A stretch of 64,000 nt of DNA. Origin: Alicycliphilus denitrificans K601. GTDB lineage: Bacteria > Pseudomonadota > Gammaproteobacteria > Burkholderiales > Burkholderiaceae_C. A model generated the notes under the pieces. It saw only the letters and a list, made by a program, of their open reading frames with translations. It ran no database searches and was not told the DNA's origin. Both the position numbers and the translations under genes were made by a program. The stretch covers positions 2,187,001-2,251,000 of the forward strand of contig NC_015422.1 of assembly GCF_000204645.1 (NCBI RefSeq), given 5' to 3'. Below are positions 41,890 through 51,351 of this stretch, piece after piece (the stretch's first letter is position 1; every line of letters starts with the position of its first letter).

Positions 41890-44514
41890 ATGTTTCCCTT
41901 TTCTTCTCGCAGCAAAATGTCCGACGCACCCGAAGCGACCCCGGTCCAGAACAAAACCAGCGAGCCGCATCCCCTGGATGCGCTGACGGGCGGCGCCTTC
42001 TCGGCTGCCACGTCTGGAGAGCGGTCGGCGCGCATCCGCGAATGGCTTGCCACACAGCCGGCGACCGACAAGTTGCAGGAGGTGTTCAAGGAGTTGAGCG
42101 CCCGCGACAAGGGCGCCGCACGTGCCGTGCGCGAGCGCCTCGACGAGATCCGGCGCGCACAGGGGCAGGCGGCCGTGGCCGCGGAGTGGACGGCGAAGGC
42201 CGAGGCGCTGCTGGCCACGGCGCAGCTGAACATCGCCGACGCCCTTGCCTGGCAGCGCGACGCGGCCAAGGCCGGCGCCCCGCTCTCGCGCGAGCCGCTG
42301 TCCACGCTCAAGGCGCAACTGAGCGAGCGCGTGAAGACCATCGAGGACCTGCAGCACCGCGTGCAGGTGCAGCGCGAGGCCGCGGTGCTGCTCGCGCAGC
42401 GTATCGAGGTGCTGTCCACCAAGCCGTGGAAGGACGCGCAGGCGGCCCTGGAGCTGCTGAGCGCCGACGTGGGCCATTGGCAGGAACAGGCGCAGGAGCT
42501 GACGGGCGATGCCGCCTGGCCCAGCGTGGACGTGCGCTTCCCGGCGCAGCTGGAGTCCTCGCGCACGCAGCTGCTGGTGGTATGGGAGGCGTTCCAGTCC
42601 GCCCTGGCCCAGACCGCGGCAGCGGCCGAGGACGAGAACGCCCCCTTGCCGCCGGTCCCGGTGTGGGCCGACGAACTGCGCCTTGCGCGCGGGCTGCCCG
42701 CAGAGGCGGCCGCTGCCAAGGCCGCCCCCCGCGCAGCGGCCAAGCCCAAGGTGGATCCCGAGGTGCGCGAGAAGGCCATGCAGGCCGTGCGCGAGGCGCT
42801 GTCCAAACTGGAGGAGGAAACCGCCCAGGGGCACGGCAAGGCCAGCGTCGGCGCCGCCACCGCGCTGCGCGCCGTGCTGAAGGTGCACGGCAAGCTGATC
42901 GATGCCGAACTCGAACGCAAGGTGCATGCGGCGTTGGTTGCGGCCGGCGAGCTCGAAGGCTGGCAGCGCTGGAGCGCGGACCAGTTGCGCGAAGACTTGG
43001 TCGCCCGCGCCGAAGCCTTGCTGCAGCGCCCCGAAGGGCAGGCGCTGGGCGGGCGCAAGATGCAGGAGTCGCTGCGGCAGCTGCGCGAGCAGTGGAAGCA
43101 GGCAGACCAGGGCGCGCCCGCCAATCACGCCCTGTGGAAGCGGTTCGACGATGCCTGCAACGCGGCCCACAAAGTGGTCGAGGCTTGGCTGGAGAGGGTG
43201 CGCGCCGAGGGCGCCGAGCACCGTGCCCAGCGCATGGCGCTGGTCGAAGAGGTGAAGGCTTGGGCGCAGGAGCAGGCCGGCGCGGCCGCCGCCGACTGGA
43301 GGGCGGTGAACCGCGCCCTGTACCAGTTCGCCGAACGCTGGCGCGCCGGCGGCCATGTCAGCGAGAAGGTGTTTGCCGAGCTGCAACCGCTGTGGAAGCA
43401 GGCCATGGCATTGGCCGCGGCGCCGCTGGAGTCCGCGCAGAAGGCCAGCCTGGAGCGGCGCCAGGCCATGATCGAGGAGGCCGCGTCGCTCGGTGCTGCC
43501 GCCTCGCTGCGCATCGATGCCATCAAGGCGCTGCAGCAGCGCTGGCAGGCGGAGGCGCAGTCGGTGCCCCTGGACCGCAAGCAGGAGCAAAAGCTCTGGG
43601 ACGCCTTCCGCAAGCCCCTCGACGAGGCCTTCAACCGCAAGTCGGCCGAGCGTGAACGCAGCGCCGCGGAACTGAGCGCGCGCGACCGCGCCGTGCTGGA
43701 TGCGTCCAAGGCACTGGAAGCCGCCAACGCCTCGAACGATGCGCAGCGGATCCGTGAGGCCGTGGCAGCCCTGGAGGCCGCCCTCAAGGACCAGGAGGGC
43801 GCTGGTGCCTTGGGCCAAAAACAGCCTGTAACGCAGGAGGGACAAGCGCAGGAAGCTATGGATTCAGGAGTGAACGAGGCCAATGCCAAGCCGGTGCCTG
43901 CGGCCGCTGCACGTCCCGTGGTGGCGGTGCGGGGGGATGACCGCCCCGGCATGCGCAGGTCGGAGCCCGCGCCTCAGGCGCGAGCCGGCAGGGCCGCCGG
44001 TGACCGGCGCGAAGGGCGGGATGGCCGCGCCCCGCGCGATGCCGCCCCGCGCGGCCCGCGCCTGGGCGATACCGCATTCCGGGCCCAGCGCGATGCCATG
44101 GAGCATGCGCAGCTCGCCCTGCGCAAATTGGCGGCGCAGGCGCATGGCGAGGCGCTCACGCGGCTCATGACTGCCTGGAAGAGTCGGGATGCCGCGCAGG
44201 TGCCCAGCGTGCAGGAACTGGGCGGCAAGGTATCGGCCGGCGTGCGTTCTTCCTGGGCGCAGGCCATTGGCGCCCCGGCTGGTGCGGCGGCGGAGCAGGC
44301 CCTGCTGCGCCTCGAAATCGCGGCCGAACTGCCCACGCCGGCAGAGCAGCTGGCCGCACGCCGGGCCATGCAGCTGCAAATGCTCACGCGCCGCAACGAG
44401 CCCGCGCCCGCCGAGACCTGGGGTCAGGACGCGGCGCTGGTCTTCGCCGGCGCCAGCGACGAAGCCAGTGCGCGCCGCCTGCAGGGCGTGCTGAAGGTCT
44501 TGCTCAGGAAGTAG
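41890..44514 (+). CDS. DUF349 domain-containing protein
   Basis: 874 residues from MFPFSSRSKMSDAPEA; a second ATG at 41917 (MSDAPEATPVQ) is possible. Long, highly charged and helical; DUF349 units recur, for example EGQALGGRKMQESLRQLREQ with WKQADQGAPANHALWKRFDD, and ALQQRWQAEAQSVPLDRKQE with LWDAFRKPLDEAF. DUF349 proteins are cytoplasmic and of unknown role. A proline/arginine-rich stretch (about 660-720, DRRPG/RRSEP/GRAAGDRREGRDGR) lies near the C-terminal helical domain. Residues about 642-658 are encoded by a dispersed repeat copy in frame. Monocistronic as far as seen. Confidence 0.85.
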   Translation: MFPFSSRSKMSDAPEATPVQNKTSEPHPLDALTGGAFSAATSGERSARIREWLATQPATDKLQEVFKELSARDKGAARAVRERLDEIRRAQGQAAVAAEWTAKAEALLATAQLNIADALAWQRDAAKAGAPLSREPLSTLKAQLSERVKTIEDLQHRVQVQREAAVLLAQRIEVLSTKPWKDAQAALELLSADVGHWQEQAQELTGDAAWPSVDVRFPAQLESSRTQLLVVWEAFQSALAQTAAAAEDENAPLPPVPVWADELRLARGLPAEAAAAKAAPRAAAKPKVDPEVREKAMQAVREALSKLEEETAQGHGKASVGAATALRAVLKVHGKLIDAELERKVHAALVAAGELEGWQRWSADQLREDLVARAEALLQRPEGQALGGRKMQESLRQLREQWKQADQGAPANHALWKRFDDACNAAHKVVEAWLERVRAEGAEHRAQRMALVEEVKAWAQEQAGAAAADWRAVNRALYQFAERWRAGGHVSEKVFAELQPLWKQAMALAAAPLESAQKASLERRQAMIEEAASLGAAASLRIDAIKALQQRWQAEAQSVPLDRKQEQKLWDAFRKPLDEAFNRKSAERERSAAELSARDRAVLDASKALEAANASNDAQRIREAVAALEAALKDQEGAGALGQKQPVTQEGQAQEAMDSGVNEANAKPVPAAAARPVVAVRGDDRPGMRRSEPAPQARAGRAAGDRREGRDGRAPRDAAPRGPRLGDTAFRAQRDAMEHAQLALRKLAAQAHGEALTRLMTAWKSRDAAQVPSVQELGGKVSAGVRSSWAQAIGAPAGAAAEQALLRLEIAAELPTPAEQLAARRAMQLQMLTRRNEPAPAETWGQDAALVFAGASDEASARRLQGVLKVLLRK
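43815..43865. repeat. Dispersed AGCGCTT repeat, copy 10 (inside DUF349 gene)
   Basis: AAAACAGCCTGTAACGC, then GGACAAGCGCAGGAAGCTAT, in the consensus order with both arms altered. It lies between the helical DUF349 units and the basic linker, encoding KQPVTQEGQAQEAMDS. Confidence 0.7.
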
Positions 44515-44589
44515 GCCTGCATCCCGTGCGGCGGCGCTTTTGCCTCCGCCGCCGCCGTGCGGGAGCTTTCATGCGGCGCTAGAAATGAA

Positions 44590-44617
44590 AAAGCCACTGA
44601 CGCATGTCAGCGGCTTT
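44590..44617 (-). terminator. Terminator of the downstream tRNA-Leu copy
   Basis: AAAGCCACTGAC-GCAT-GTCAGCGGCTTT (one mismatch in 12 pairs); on the minus strand it ends with TTTTTCATTT. Confidence 0.8.
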
Positions 44618-44626
44618 CGTCGATCT

Positions 44627-44711
<85 letters not shown>

Positions 44712-44728
44712 ATTTCAGGAAAGAGTAG

Positions 44729-44734
44729 ATTGTA
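44729..44734 (-). promoter_or_regulatory. -10 element of tRNA-Leu copy A
   Basis: TACAAT on the minus strand, 18 bases before the tRNA 5' end. No good -35 is visible. The same element is found at the same distance before copy B. Confidence 0.55.
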
Positions 44735-44827
44735 GCCTGCTTTTCGCGCCTCTCATGGAAGAGGCTTCATTTTTTTGATCCGCAACGCTCTCGTTTCACA
44801 CGGGCAGGTGCTGCTTGCGAAACAAAA

Positions 44828-44853
44828 AAGGCCGCTTCATGAAAAGCGGCCTT
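44828..44853 (-). terminator. Terminator of tRNA-Leu copy B
   Basis: AAGGCCGCTT-CATGAA-AAGCGGCCTT, a perfect 10-base stem followed on the minus strand by TTTTTTG. A second small hairpin, GAACCC-TTGC-GGGTTC, lies between it and the tRNA 3' end. Confidence 0.85.
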
Positions 44854-44887
44854 CATTGTCAGAACCCTTGCGGGTTCTCGTTAAACT

Positions 44888-44972
<85 letters not shown>

Positions 44973-44990
44973 ATTTCAGGAAAGACATAG

Positions 44991-44996
44991 ATTGTA
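44991..44996 (-). promoter_or_regulatory. -10 element of tRNA-Leu copy B, overlapping the rnr start
   Basis: TACAAT on the minus strand, 19 bases before the tRNA 5' end. The same bases include the TTG proposed as the rnr start on the other strand. Confidence 0.55.
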
Positions 44997-47283
44997 TAGC
45001 AAAAAAAAATACGCTGGCGCTTCCGCGACGCAAATTTCCTCTTCCGACGAGATTGAGGGCACGGTGCAGGGCCACCGCGATGGTCATGGGTTCGTCGTCC
45101 GTGACGATGGCGAGCCCGACATCTACATACCCCCCAACGAGATGCGCGCGGTGCTGCACAAGGACCGCGTGCGTGTGCGCATCGTGCGCCAGGACAGGCG
45201 CGGGAGGCCCGAGGGCCGCGTGGTCGAGATCGTGGAGCGGCCGCCCCAGCCCATCATCGGCCGGCTGCTGCAGGAAAGCGGCGTGTGGCTGGTCGCGCCC
45301 GAGGACAAGCGCTACGGGCAGGACGTTTTGATTCCCAAGGGCGCTACGGGAGCAGCGGCAACGGGGCAGGTGGTGGTTGTGGAGCTGACGGAGCCGCCGG
45401 CACTGTTCGGCCAGCCCGTGGGGCGCGTGGTCGAGGTGCTCGGCGAGGTGGACGACCCGGGCATGGAGGTCGAGATCGCCGTGCGCAAGTACGGCGTGCC
45501 GCATGAGTTTTCCGAGGCCTGCCTCGCGCAGGCCAAGGCGTTGCCAGACAAGGTGCGCGCGCAGGACAAGCGTCACCGGGTGGACCTCACGGACATTCCG
45601 CTCGTCACCATCGACGGCGAGGACGCACGCGATTTCGACGACGCCGTGTACTGCGAGCCCGCGAAGATCGGGCGGGCCAAGGGCTGGCGCCTGCTGGTGG
45701 CCATTGCCGACGTCAGCCACTACGTGGAGACGGGCAGCGCCATCGACGTGGATGCCTACGACCGCGCCACCAGCGTCTACTTCCCGCGGCGGGTCATCCC
45801 CATGCTGCCGGAGAAGCTCTCCAACGGCCTGTGCTCGCTCAATCCGCATGTCGAGCGCCTGTGCATGGTGTGCGACATGCTGGTCACCGCCAAGGGCGAG
45901 GTCCATGCCTACCAGTTCTATCCCGCCGTGATGCTCAGCCATGCCCGCTTCACCTACAACGAGGTGGCGGCCGTGCTGGCCAATACGCGGGGGCCGGAGG
46001 CGGCCAGGCACGAGGAGCGCGTGGAGGACCTGCTCAACCTGCACGACGTCTATCGCGCGCTTCTGGCTGCGCGGCAGGCGCGCGGAGCCGTGGACTTCGA
46101 GACGACGGAGACGCAGATCGTCTGCGACGACAACGGCCGCATCGAGAAGATCGAGCCGCGCGTGCGCACCGAGGCCCACAGGCTGATCGAGGAGGCCATG
46201 CTCGCGGCCAACGTCTGCAGCGCGGACTTCATCGCGCAGGCGGGCCGCCCCGCGCTGTACCGCGTGCATGAAGGCCCCACGCCGGAAAAGCAGGAGATCC
46301 TGCGGGCCTACCTGAAAGCCATGGGCGTGGGCATGTCGATCGGGGACGAGCCGCGGCCGCAGGAGTTCCAGGCCATCGCCGAGGCGACCAAGGACAGGCC
46401 CGACGCACAGCAGATCCACACCATGCTGCTGCGCTCCATGCAGCAGGCGATCTACACGCCCATCAACAGCGGCCACTTCGGCTTGGCGTTCGAGGCCTAC
46501 ACGCATTTCACGAGCCCCATACGGCGCTATCCCGACCTGCTGGTGCACCGTGTCATCAAGTCCATCCTGGCTGGCACGAAGTACATGCTGCCGGCCCTGC
46601 CGACCCCGGGCGAGGCGCAATTCAAGCTCGCCAAGCGCCTGGCGTCTAAGGCCGCCGAGCCCACCATCAGGCCCGCGAAGGCAGGAGCCGCCAGCGTGCG
46701 CGAAACCCAGGCCTGGGAGGCTGCGGGGCTGCACTGCAGCGCCAACGAGCGCCGGGCCGACGAGGCCAGCCGCGACGTGGAGGCATGGCTCAAGTGCCAG
46801 TACATGCGCGAGCATCTGGGAGAGGAATACAGCGGCGTCGTCAGCGCCGTGACCAGCTTCGGCATCTTCGTGACCTTGGATGCCCTGTACGTCGAAGGGC
46901 TCGTGCACATCACGGAACTGGGCGGCGAGTACTTCAAGTTCGACGAGGCGCGCCAGGAGCTGCGCGGCGAGCGCACCGGCATCCGCTATGCGATCGGTGC
47001 GCGCGTACGCGTGCAGGTCAGCCGCGTGGACCTGGACGGCCGCAGGATCGATTTCCGGCTGGTGGACGAGGCCGGGGACGTGGTGCCGGGCAAATCGTCC
47101 AAGGCGCGGGAGCCGGGCAAGCACCAGCCGCACGAGAAGGGACGCGACCAGCGGATGGCCGATGCGCGCCCGTTCGACAAGGCGGGCGGCTTGCGCCGGA
47201 GCAAGGACCAGGCCCCGCCGTCCGGCGGCAAGAAGCAGGGCTCCGGCAAGAGTGGGCACAAGGGGCGCAGGTCGCGCGGTTGA
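44992..47283 (+). CDS. rnr: Ribonuclease R
   Basis: 763 residues if started at TTG. No in-frame ATG precedes the cold-shock domain; the TTG has AGGAAAG 8 bases upstream, and the next ATG ([10 protein letters not shown]) would delete part of the domain. Domains: cold-shock [20 protein letters not shown], the RNB catalytic domain with Asp cluster [15 protein letters not shown] near 205, [19 protein letters not shown] near 505, S1 domain ([20 protein letters not shown]) and a basic Lys-rich tail. It degrades structured RNA 3' to 5' and takes part in trans-translation clean-up with tmRNA-SmpB. A 9-A run follows the start and is a plausible place for a sequence error. Confidence 0.9.
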   Translation: MYSKKKYAGASATQISSSDEIEGTVQGHRDGHGFVVRDDGEPDIYIPPNEMRAVLHKDRVRVRIVRQDRRGRPEGRVVEIVERPPQPIIGRLLQESGVWLVAPEDKRYGQDVLIPKGATGAAATGQVVVVELTEPPALFGQPVGRVVEVLGEVDDPGMEVEIAVRKYGVPHEFSEACLAQAKALPDKVRAQDKRHRVDLTDIPLVTIDGEDARDFDDAVYCEPAKIGRAKGWRLLVAIADVSHYVETGSAIDVDAYDRATSVYFPRRVIPMLPEKLSNGLCSLNPHVERLCMVCDMLVTAKGEVHAYQFYPAVMLSHARFTYNEVAAVLANTRGPEAARHEERVEDLLNLHDVYRALLAARQARGAVDFETTETQIVCDDNGRIEKIEPRVRTEAHRLIEEAMLAANVCSADFIAQAGRPALYRVHEGPTPEKQEILRAYLKAMGVGMSIGDEPRPQEFQAIAEATKDRPDAQQIHTMLLRSMQQAIYTPINSGHFGLAFEAYTHFTSPIRRYPDLLVHRVIKSILAGTKYMLPALPTPGEAQFKLAKRLASKAAEPTIRPAKAGAASVRETQAWEAAGLHCSANERRADEASRDVEAWLKCQYMREHLGEEYSGVVSAVTSFGIFVTLDALYVEGLVHITELGGEYFKFDEARQELRGERTGIRYAIGARVRVQVSRVDLDGRRIDFRLVDEAGDVVPGKSSKAREPGKHQPHEKGRDQRMADARPFDKAGGLRRSKDQAPPSGGKKQGSGKSGHKGRRSRG

Positions 47284-47305
47284 ATCACAGCGAAGGGACA
47301 TGAAC

Positions 47306-48061
47306 ATGAGCGACACGACGAAGATCGCCATCGTCACGGGCGCGGGCACGGGCATCGGCAAGGCGGCGGCCCTGGCCTTGCTGAGGGATGGCTGGAGCGT
47401 GGCCCTGGCGGGCAGGCGCGAACAGCCGCTGCTGGACGTGGCGCAGCAGGCCCGGGCGGGAGAGCGGGCGCTGCCCGTCCCGACGGACGTGGCCGACCCC
47501 GAGGCCGTGCGCCATCTGTTCGACCGCACGGTCGAGCGGTTCGGGCGAGTGGACCTGCTGTTCAACAACGCCGGCGTGGGCGCGCCTGCCATACCGCTCG
47601 AAGACCTGTCGGTGCAGCAGTGGAAGACCGTGGTGGACATCAACCTGAACGGCATGTTCTTCTGCATCCAGAACGCCTTTCGCGTGATGAAGGCGCAGTC
47701 GCCGCGCGGCGGGCGCATCATCAACAACGGCTCCATCTCGGCGCACACGCCGCGCCCCAATTCCATTGCCTACACGGCCACCAAGCACGCGGTGATGGGC
47801 ATGACGAAGACGGCGTCCCTCGATGGGCGCAAGTACGACATCGCCGTGGGGCAGATCGACGTGGGTAATGCGCAGACCGAGCTGGCGCAGCGCATGACGC
47901 AAGGCGTGCAGCAGGCCAATGGTCAGATCGCCGCAGAGCCGTTGATGGACGTGGCCATCGTGGGGCAGTCCGTGCTGTACATGGCGAATCTGCCGCTCGA
48001 GGCCAACGTCATGTTCCACACCGTGATGGCGACGAAGATGCCGTTTGCCGGGCGGGGATGA
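47306..48061 (+). CDS. Short-chain dehydrogenase/reductase (SDR)
   Basis: 251 residues; the ATG at 47306 has GAAGGGA at a proper distance, and an alternative ATG lies at 47300. NAD(P)-binding [12 protein letters not shown] at the N-terminus, [11 protein letters not shown], catalytic Ser in [12 protein letters not shown] and [10 protein letters not shown] with Tyr and Lys. Classical SDR layout; the substrate is not readable. It starts 17-23 bases after rnr and is followed after 6 bases by a cytochrome gene, so it may form one transcript with the c-type cytochromes. Confidence 0.88.
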   Translation: MSDTTKIAIVTGAGTGIGKAAALALLRDGWSVALAGRREQPLLDVAQQARAGERALPVPTDVADPEAVRHLFDRTVERFGRVDLLFNNAGVGAPAIPLEDLSVQQWKTVVDINLNGMFFCIQNAFRVMKAQSPRGGRIINNGSISAHTPRPNSIAYTATKHAVMGMTKTASLDGRKYDIAVGQIDVGNAQTELAQRMTQGVQQANGQIAAEPLMDVAIVGQSVLYMANLPLEANVMFHTVMATKMPFAGRG

Positions 48062-48067
48062 GCGCAG

Positions 48068-48802
48068 GTGCATCCCTGGACGCGCGTCGCGCTGGTTCTT
48101 TGTGCATGCCTGGCGTGGCCTGCGGCGCAGGCCGATCGCGCGGCGGACGACATGCGGCCCCGCGTGCTGGCCTGCACCGCCTGCCACGGCAAGGAGGGGC
48201 GCGCGACGCCCGGCGGCTATTTCCCGCGCATTGCGGGCAAGCCTGCGGGGTATCTGTACAACCAGCTTCTCAACTTCCGTGACGGGCGGCGCAGCTATCC
48301 GCAGATGTCCCGTCTTCTGGAGCACCTGACGGACGATTATCTGCGCGAGATCGCCGGGTACTTCTCCGCCCTGGATCTGCCCTATGTGTCTGCCGCGCCC
48401 GTGCCGGCGTCGCGGGCCTTGATCGAGCGAGGCCGGCAACTGGTTCGTCATGGCGACGAGGGCAGGAAAATCCCGGCCTGCGTCCAATGCCATGGCGACG
48501 CCATGACCGGGGTCGCGCCCTTCGTTCCCGGCCTGCTGGGGCTGTCGCGGGAATACGTGGGCAGCCAGCTGGGCGCGTGGCAGACGGGGCAGCGGCGCGC
48601 CCAGGCGCCCGACTGCATGGCGGAGATCGCGCGCCAGCTGACCGTGGAGGACGTCGGCGCGGTGTCGGCATGGCTCGCGGCCCAGGCCGTTCCCGGCCAG
48701 GGCAAGCCGGCCATGTCGTTCAAGGGGGAGTTGACCATGCCCTGCGGCAGCGTCCGGCCGCCGCACGCATCCGCACCCGCGACCGGGCGGGGGGCGCGAT
48801 GA
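48068..48802 (+). CDS. Di-heme cytochrome c (c4-like)
   Basis: 244 residues with a GTG start (MHPWTRVALVLCACLAWPAA, cleaved after AQA). Two CXXCH heme sites: VLACTACHGKEG near 37 and PACVQCHGDAMTG near 138, each followed by c4-type elements (FPRIAGKPAGYLYNQLLNFR and FVPGLLGLSREYVGSQLGAW) and a distal Met region. A periplasmic electron carrier. The stop overlaps the next start as ATGA, so it is coupled to the tri-heme cytochrome gene. No dehydrogenase or oxidase partner is next to it except the SDR upstream. Confidence 0.88.
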   Translation: MHPWTRVALVLCACLAWPAAQADRAADDMRPRVLACTACHGKEGRATPGGYFPRIAGKPAGYLYNQLLNFRDGRRSYPQMSRLLEHLTDDYLREIAGYFSALDLPYVSAAPVPASRALIERGRQLVRHGDEGRKIPACVQCHGDAMTGVAPFVPGLLGLSREYVGSQLGAWQTGQRRAQAPDCMAEIARQLTVEDVGAVSAWLAAQAVPGQGKPAMSFKGELTMPCGSVRPPHASAPATGRGAR

Positions 48803-50088
48803 GCGTCGCGCGTGTCCTGCTGGGCTGGGCCGTGGGCTGCGTAGTGCTGGCGGTGGCAGTCGGGGGCGGCGTGGTGGCGCTCAACAGGCTGGACGAGGCC
48901 GCGTTGCCGGCAGATGATGCGCCCCTGCCCGCAACGTCCGAGGCGATCGCGCGGGGCGAATACCTGGCGCGCGCGGGCAACTGCATGTCCTGCCATACGC
49001 GCCAGGGAGGGCCGGCATACGCCGGCGGCCGGGCGATCGATACGCCGTTCGGCGCGGTCCATGCGTCCAACCTCACACCCGATGACGCCACGGGCATAGG
49101 CCTTTGGTCCGCGGGCGAGTTCTGGCGCGCTTTGCACAACGGCCGGTCGCGCGATGGGCGCCTGCTCTATCCCGCCTTCCCCTACCCGAGCTACACCCAC
49201 ATCACGCGCGCGGACTCGGACGCCATCTACGCCTACCTGCGGAGCCTGCCGCCCGTGGAGCAGCCGAACCGGCCGCATGCGCTGCGCTTTCCCTTCAATA
49301 CCCAGGTAGCCCTGGCCGCATGGCGCGCATTGTTTTTCCGGCCTGGCGTGCTGCTGGAGCAGCCGGCCCGGTCGGCCGAGTGGAATCGGGGCGCTTATCT
49401 GGTGCTGGGTCTGGGGCATTGCGCCGCATGCCATACGCCGCGCAACGCCCTGGGTGCACCGCGCGCGGACGCGGCATTCCGTGGCGGGCTGATTCCCGTC
49501 CAGAACTGGTATGCGCCGGCGCTCACCTCGCCGCATGAGGCAGCGGTGGGCGCCTGGCCCGTGGAGGAGGCGGTCGCGCTGCTCAAGACCGGTGTATCGC
49601 CCCAGGCCACGGTATCGGGGCCCATGGCAGAGGTGGTATTCCGCAGTCTCCAGTACCTGGACGATGCCGATCTGCGGGCCATCGTCCTCTACCTGCGCAG
49701 CCTGCCTCAGGAAGACGGGCCCGCCCCGCCCACGGCCAGGCCGTCCGGCGCGGTGATGGAGAAGGGGCGGGACATCTACCGGCAGCAGTGCGTCCAATGT
49801 CACGGCGAGCAGGGGGAGGGGCGCCGTGGCGCGTTCCCCACGTTGGCGGGCAACCGCGCCGTGCTGCTGGCCGATACCACCAACCTGGTGCAGGTGGTTC
49901 TGCGGGGCGGATACCTGCCGGCGACGGCGGGCAACCCGCGCCCCCATGGCATGCCTCCCTTCACGCAGAGCCTGCGGGACGAGGAGATCGCCAGCGTGCT
50001 GTCCTACATTCGCAATGCCTGGGGCAACGAGGCCGCAAAGGTCGATACGATAGACGTCTACCGCGCCCGCGAGCGGCGCGGTTCTTGA
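48799..50088 (+). CDS. Tri-heme cytochrome c (alcohol-dehydrogenase cytochrome subunit type)
   Basis: 429 residues. An N-terminal hydrophobic anchor or signal (LLGWAVGCVVLAVAVGGGVV), then three cytochrome domains with CXXCH: AGNCMSCHTRQGG near 62, GLGHCAACHTPRNAL near 215, and QQCVQCHGEQGEG near 335. The spacing and RGEYLARAGNC / FYPAFPYPSYTHI-like motifs match the membrane-bound cytochrome subunit of PQQ- or FAD-dependent periplasmic dehydrogenases, which pass electrons to ubiquinone. The catalytic subunit is not encoded nearby. Confidence 0.87.
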   Translation: MSVARVLLGWAVGCVVLAVAVGGGVVALNRLDEAALPADDAPLPATSEAIARGEYLARAGNCMSCHTRQGGPAYAGGRAIDTPFGAVHASNLTPDDATGIGLWSAGEFWRALHNGRSRDGRLLYPAFPYPSYTHITRADSDAIYAYLRSLPPVEQPNRPHALRFPFNTQVALAAWRALFFRPGVLLEQPARSAEWNRGAYLVLGLGHCAACHTPRNALGAPRADAAFRGGLIPVQNWYAPALTSPHEAAVGAWPVEEAVALLKTGVSPQATVSGPMAEVVFRSLQYLDDADLRAIVLYLRSLPQEDGPAPPTARPSGAVMEKGRDIYRQQCVQCHGEQGEGRRGAFPTLAGNRAVLLADTTNLVQVVLRGGYLPATAGNPRPHGMPPFTQSLRDEEIASVLSYIRNAWGNEAAKVDTIDVYRARERRGS

Positions 50089-50108
50089 AAAAACAAAGGA
50101 CGGATCGC

Positions 50109-50492
50109 ATGGGCATGGGGAGCGCGGCGGCGCCATCGTCGGCACATTTGCCTTCATCGGGGCCATGGTGGGTGGTGTGCCTTTGCGCCCAATGGTGCGG
50201 CGCCTGCCGCGAGTACCGTGGCGTGTTCGAGGAACTGGCGGGCGATTGGCCGCAGGTCCGCTTCGAATGGGTGGACGTGGAGGACGAGGAGAACGTCGTC
50301 GGCGAGGTCGACGTGGAGACCTTTCCCACGATCCTGATCGCGGATGGCCAGGTGGCGCGGTTCCTCGGGCCGGTACTGCCGCAGGCGCAGGTGCTGGGCC
50401 GCATGTTGCAGGGCATGCGGGGCGACCCCGGCGCGCCGGCCGCCGATGCGCAGGCACAGGCCCTTTTCCGGCGGATTGCCGCGAGCCGGTGA
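50109..50492 (+). CDS. Thioredoxin-like protein with CGAC active site
   Basis: 127 residues, ATG after AAGGACGGATCGC. Thioredoxin fold: WWVVCLCAQWCGACREYRGV with the redox pair C-G-A-C, FEWVDVEDEENVV, and the cis-Pro loop VETFPTILIADG. No signal peptide, so cytoplasmic. It follows the tri-heme cytochrome after 20 bases. Ala in place of Pro in the active site should change the redox potential compared with thioredoxin; possibly a disulfide reductase for a partner in this unit. Role unknown. Confidence 0.82.
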   Translation: MGMGSAAAPSSAHLPSSGPWWVVCLCAQWCGACREYRGVFEELAGDWPQVRFEWVDVEDEENVVGEVDVETFPTILIADGQVARFLGPVLPQAQVLGRMLQGMRGDPGAPAADAQAQALFRRIAASR

Positions 50493-50530
50493 CCGTTTCC
50501 TGCGGAATGCAAGATGCGTGCCCTTGATCT

Positions 50531-50559
50531 TTGCATATCGGTGTTTTAACGGATACAAT
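50531..50559 (+). promoter_or_regulatory. Sigma70 promoter of the rimP-nusA-infB operon
   Basis: TTGCAT, 17-base spacer, TACAAT. Transcription would start near 50566, only about 12 bases ahead of an intrinsic terminator. Confidence 0.75.
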
Positions 50560-50577
50560 ACTCGCTTCACGACCAAG

Positions 50578-50607
50578 ACGGGCGGGTACTCACCGCCCGT
50601 TTTTTTT
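50578..50607 (+). terminator. Promoter-proximal intrinsic terminator (attenuator candidate)
   Basis: ACGGGCGG-GTACTCA-CCGCCCGT, a perfect 8-base stem followed by eight Ts. It lies between the promoter and rimP; no anti-terminator structure was identified with certainty. Confidence 0.85.
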
Positions 50608-50692
50608 GGGCGTTTGCTTTTTGGCCTTCTGCCGGCCCGTGGTTTCGCGGCTGGCCGGGCCTTTTGATTGGAACTGGACAGAGCGCACACCT

Positions 50693-51283
50693 GTGGCATT
50701 GCAGCAAATCGTTGAACAGACCGTGGCCGGGTTGGGCTATGACCTGGTGGAGATCGAGCGCTCCGCAGGGGGCTTGCTGCGCATCACCATCGATCTGATG
50801 TGGGCCCCTCCGGCCGACGGCGGCGAGGTGCAGGCCACCGGGCAGTTCGTCACCGTCGAGGATTGCGAGAAGGTCACGCGCCAGCTGCAATTTGCCCTCG
50901 AGGTCGAAGGGGTGGACTACAAGCGCCTGGAGGTGTCCTCGCCGGGCATCGACCGGTTGCTGCGCAACGAGCAGGATTTCACGCGCTTCGAGGGCGAGGT
51001 GATCGACATCACCCTGAAGGAGCCCCTGGGCGCGGCCGCAGGCGGGCAGGTGGCCGCCAACCGCAAGAAGTTCCGTGGCACGCTCGAGCGCGTACCCGCT
51101 GGCGGCTGGCAGATCGTCTGGAGTGATGAGCCGCCGGTCAAGCCCGGGCAGCGCGTGAGCAAGAAGCGCGTGCCGGCGCCGCTGCAGGCGCTGGGGTTCA
51201 CGCTGGACGAGTTGCGCGAGGCGCGGCTGGCCCCCATCGTGGACTTCAAGGGGCGGGGCGCCAGGCCCGGCGCTGCAGGCTGA
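50693..51283 (+). CDS. rimP: Ribosome maturation factor RimP
   Basis: 196 residues with a GTG start ([20 protein letters not shown]), which gives the family N-terminus. Motifs: [34 protein letters not shown] and [16 protein letters not shown]. RimP helps mature the 30S subunit. A longer C-terminal half (about 140-190) is usual for betaproteobacteria. First gene of the nusA operon; 68 bases separate it from nusA. Confidence 0.92.
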   Translation: MALQQIVEQTVAGLGYDLVEIERSAGGLLRITIDLMWAPPADGGEVQATGQFVTVEDCEKVTRQLQFALEVEGVDYKRLEVSSPGIDRLLRNEQDFTRFEGEVIDITLKEPLGAAAGGQVAANRKKFRGTLERVPAGGWQIVWSDEPPVKPGQRVSKKRVPAPLQALGFTLDELREARLAPIVDFKGRGARPGAAG

Positions 51284-51351
51284 GATTGGAATGCGGGGGG
51301 CGGTCATCGCGGGCCGGTCCGCCAGGGATTGAGAAACAGGAGAGTCGTCGC

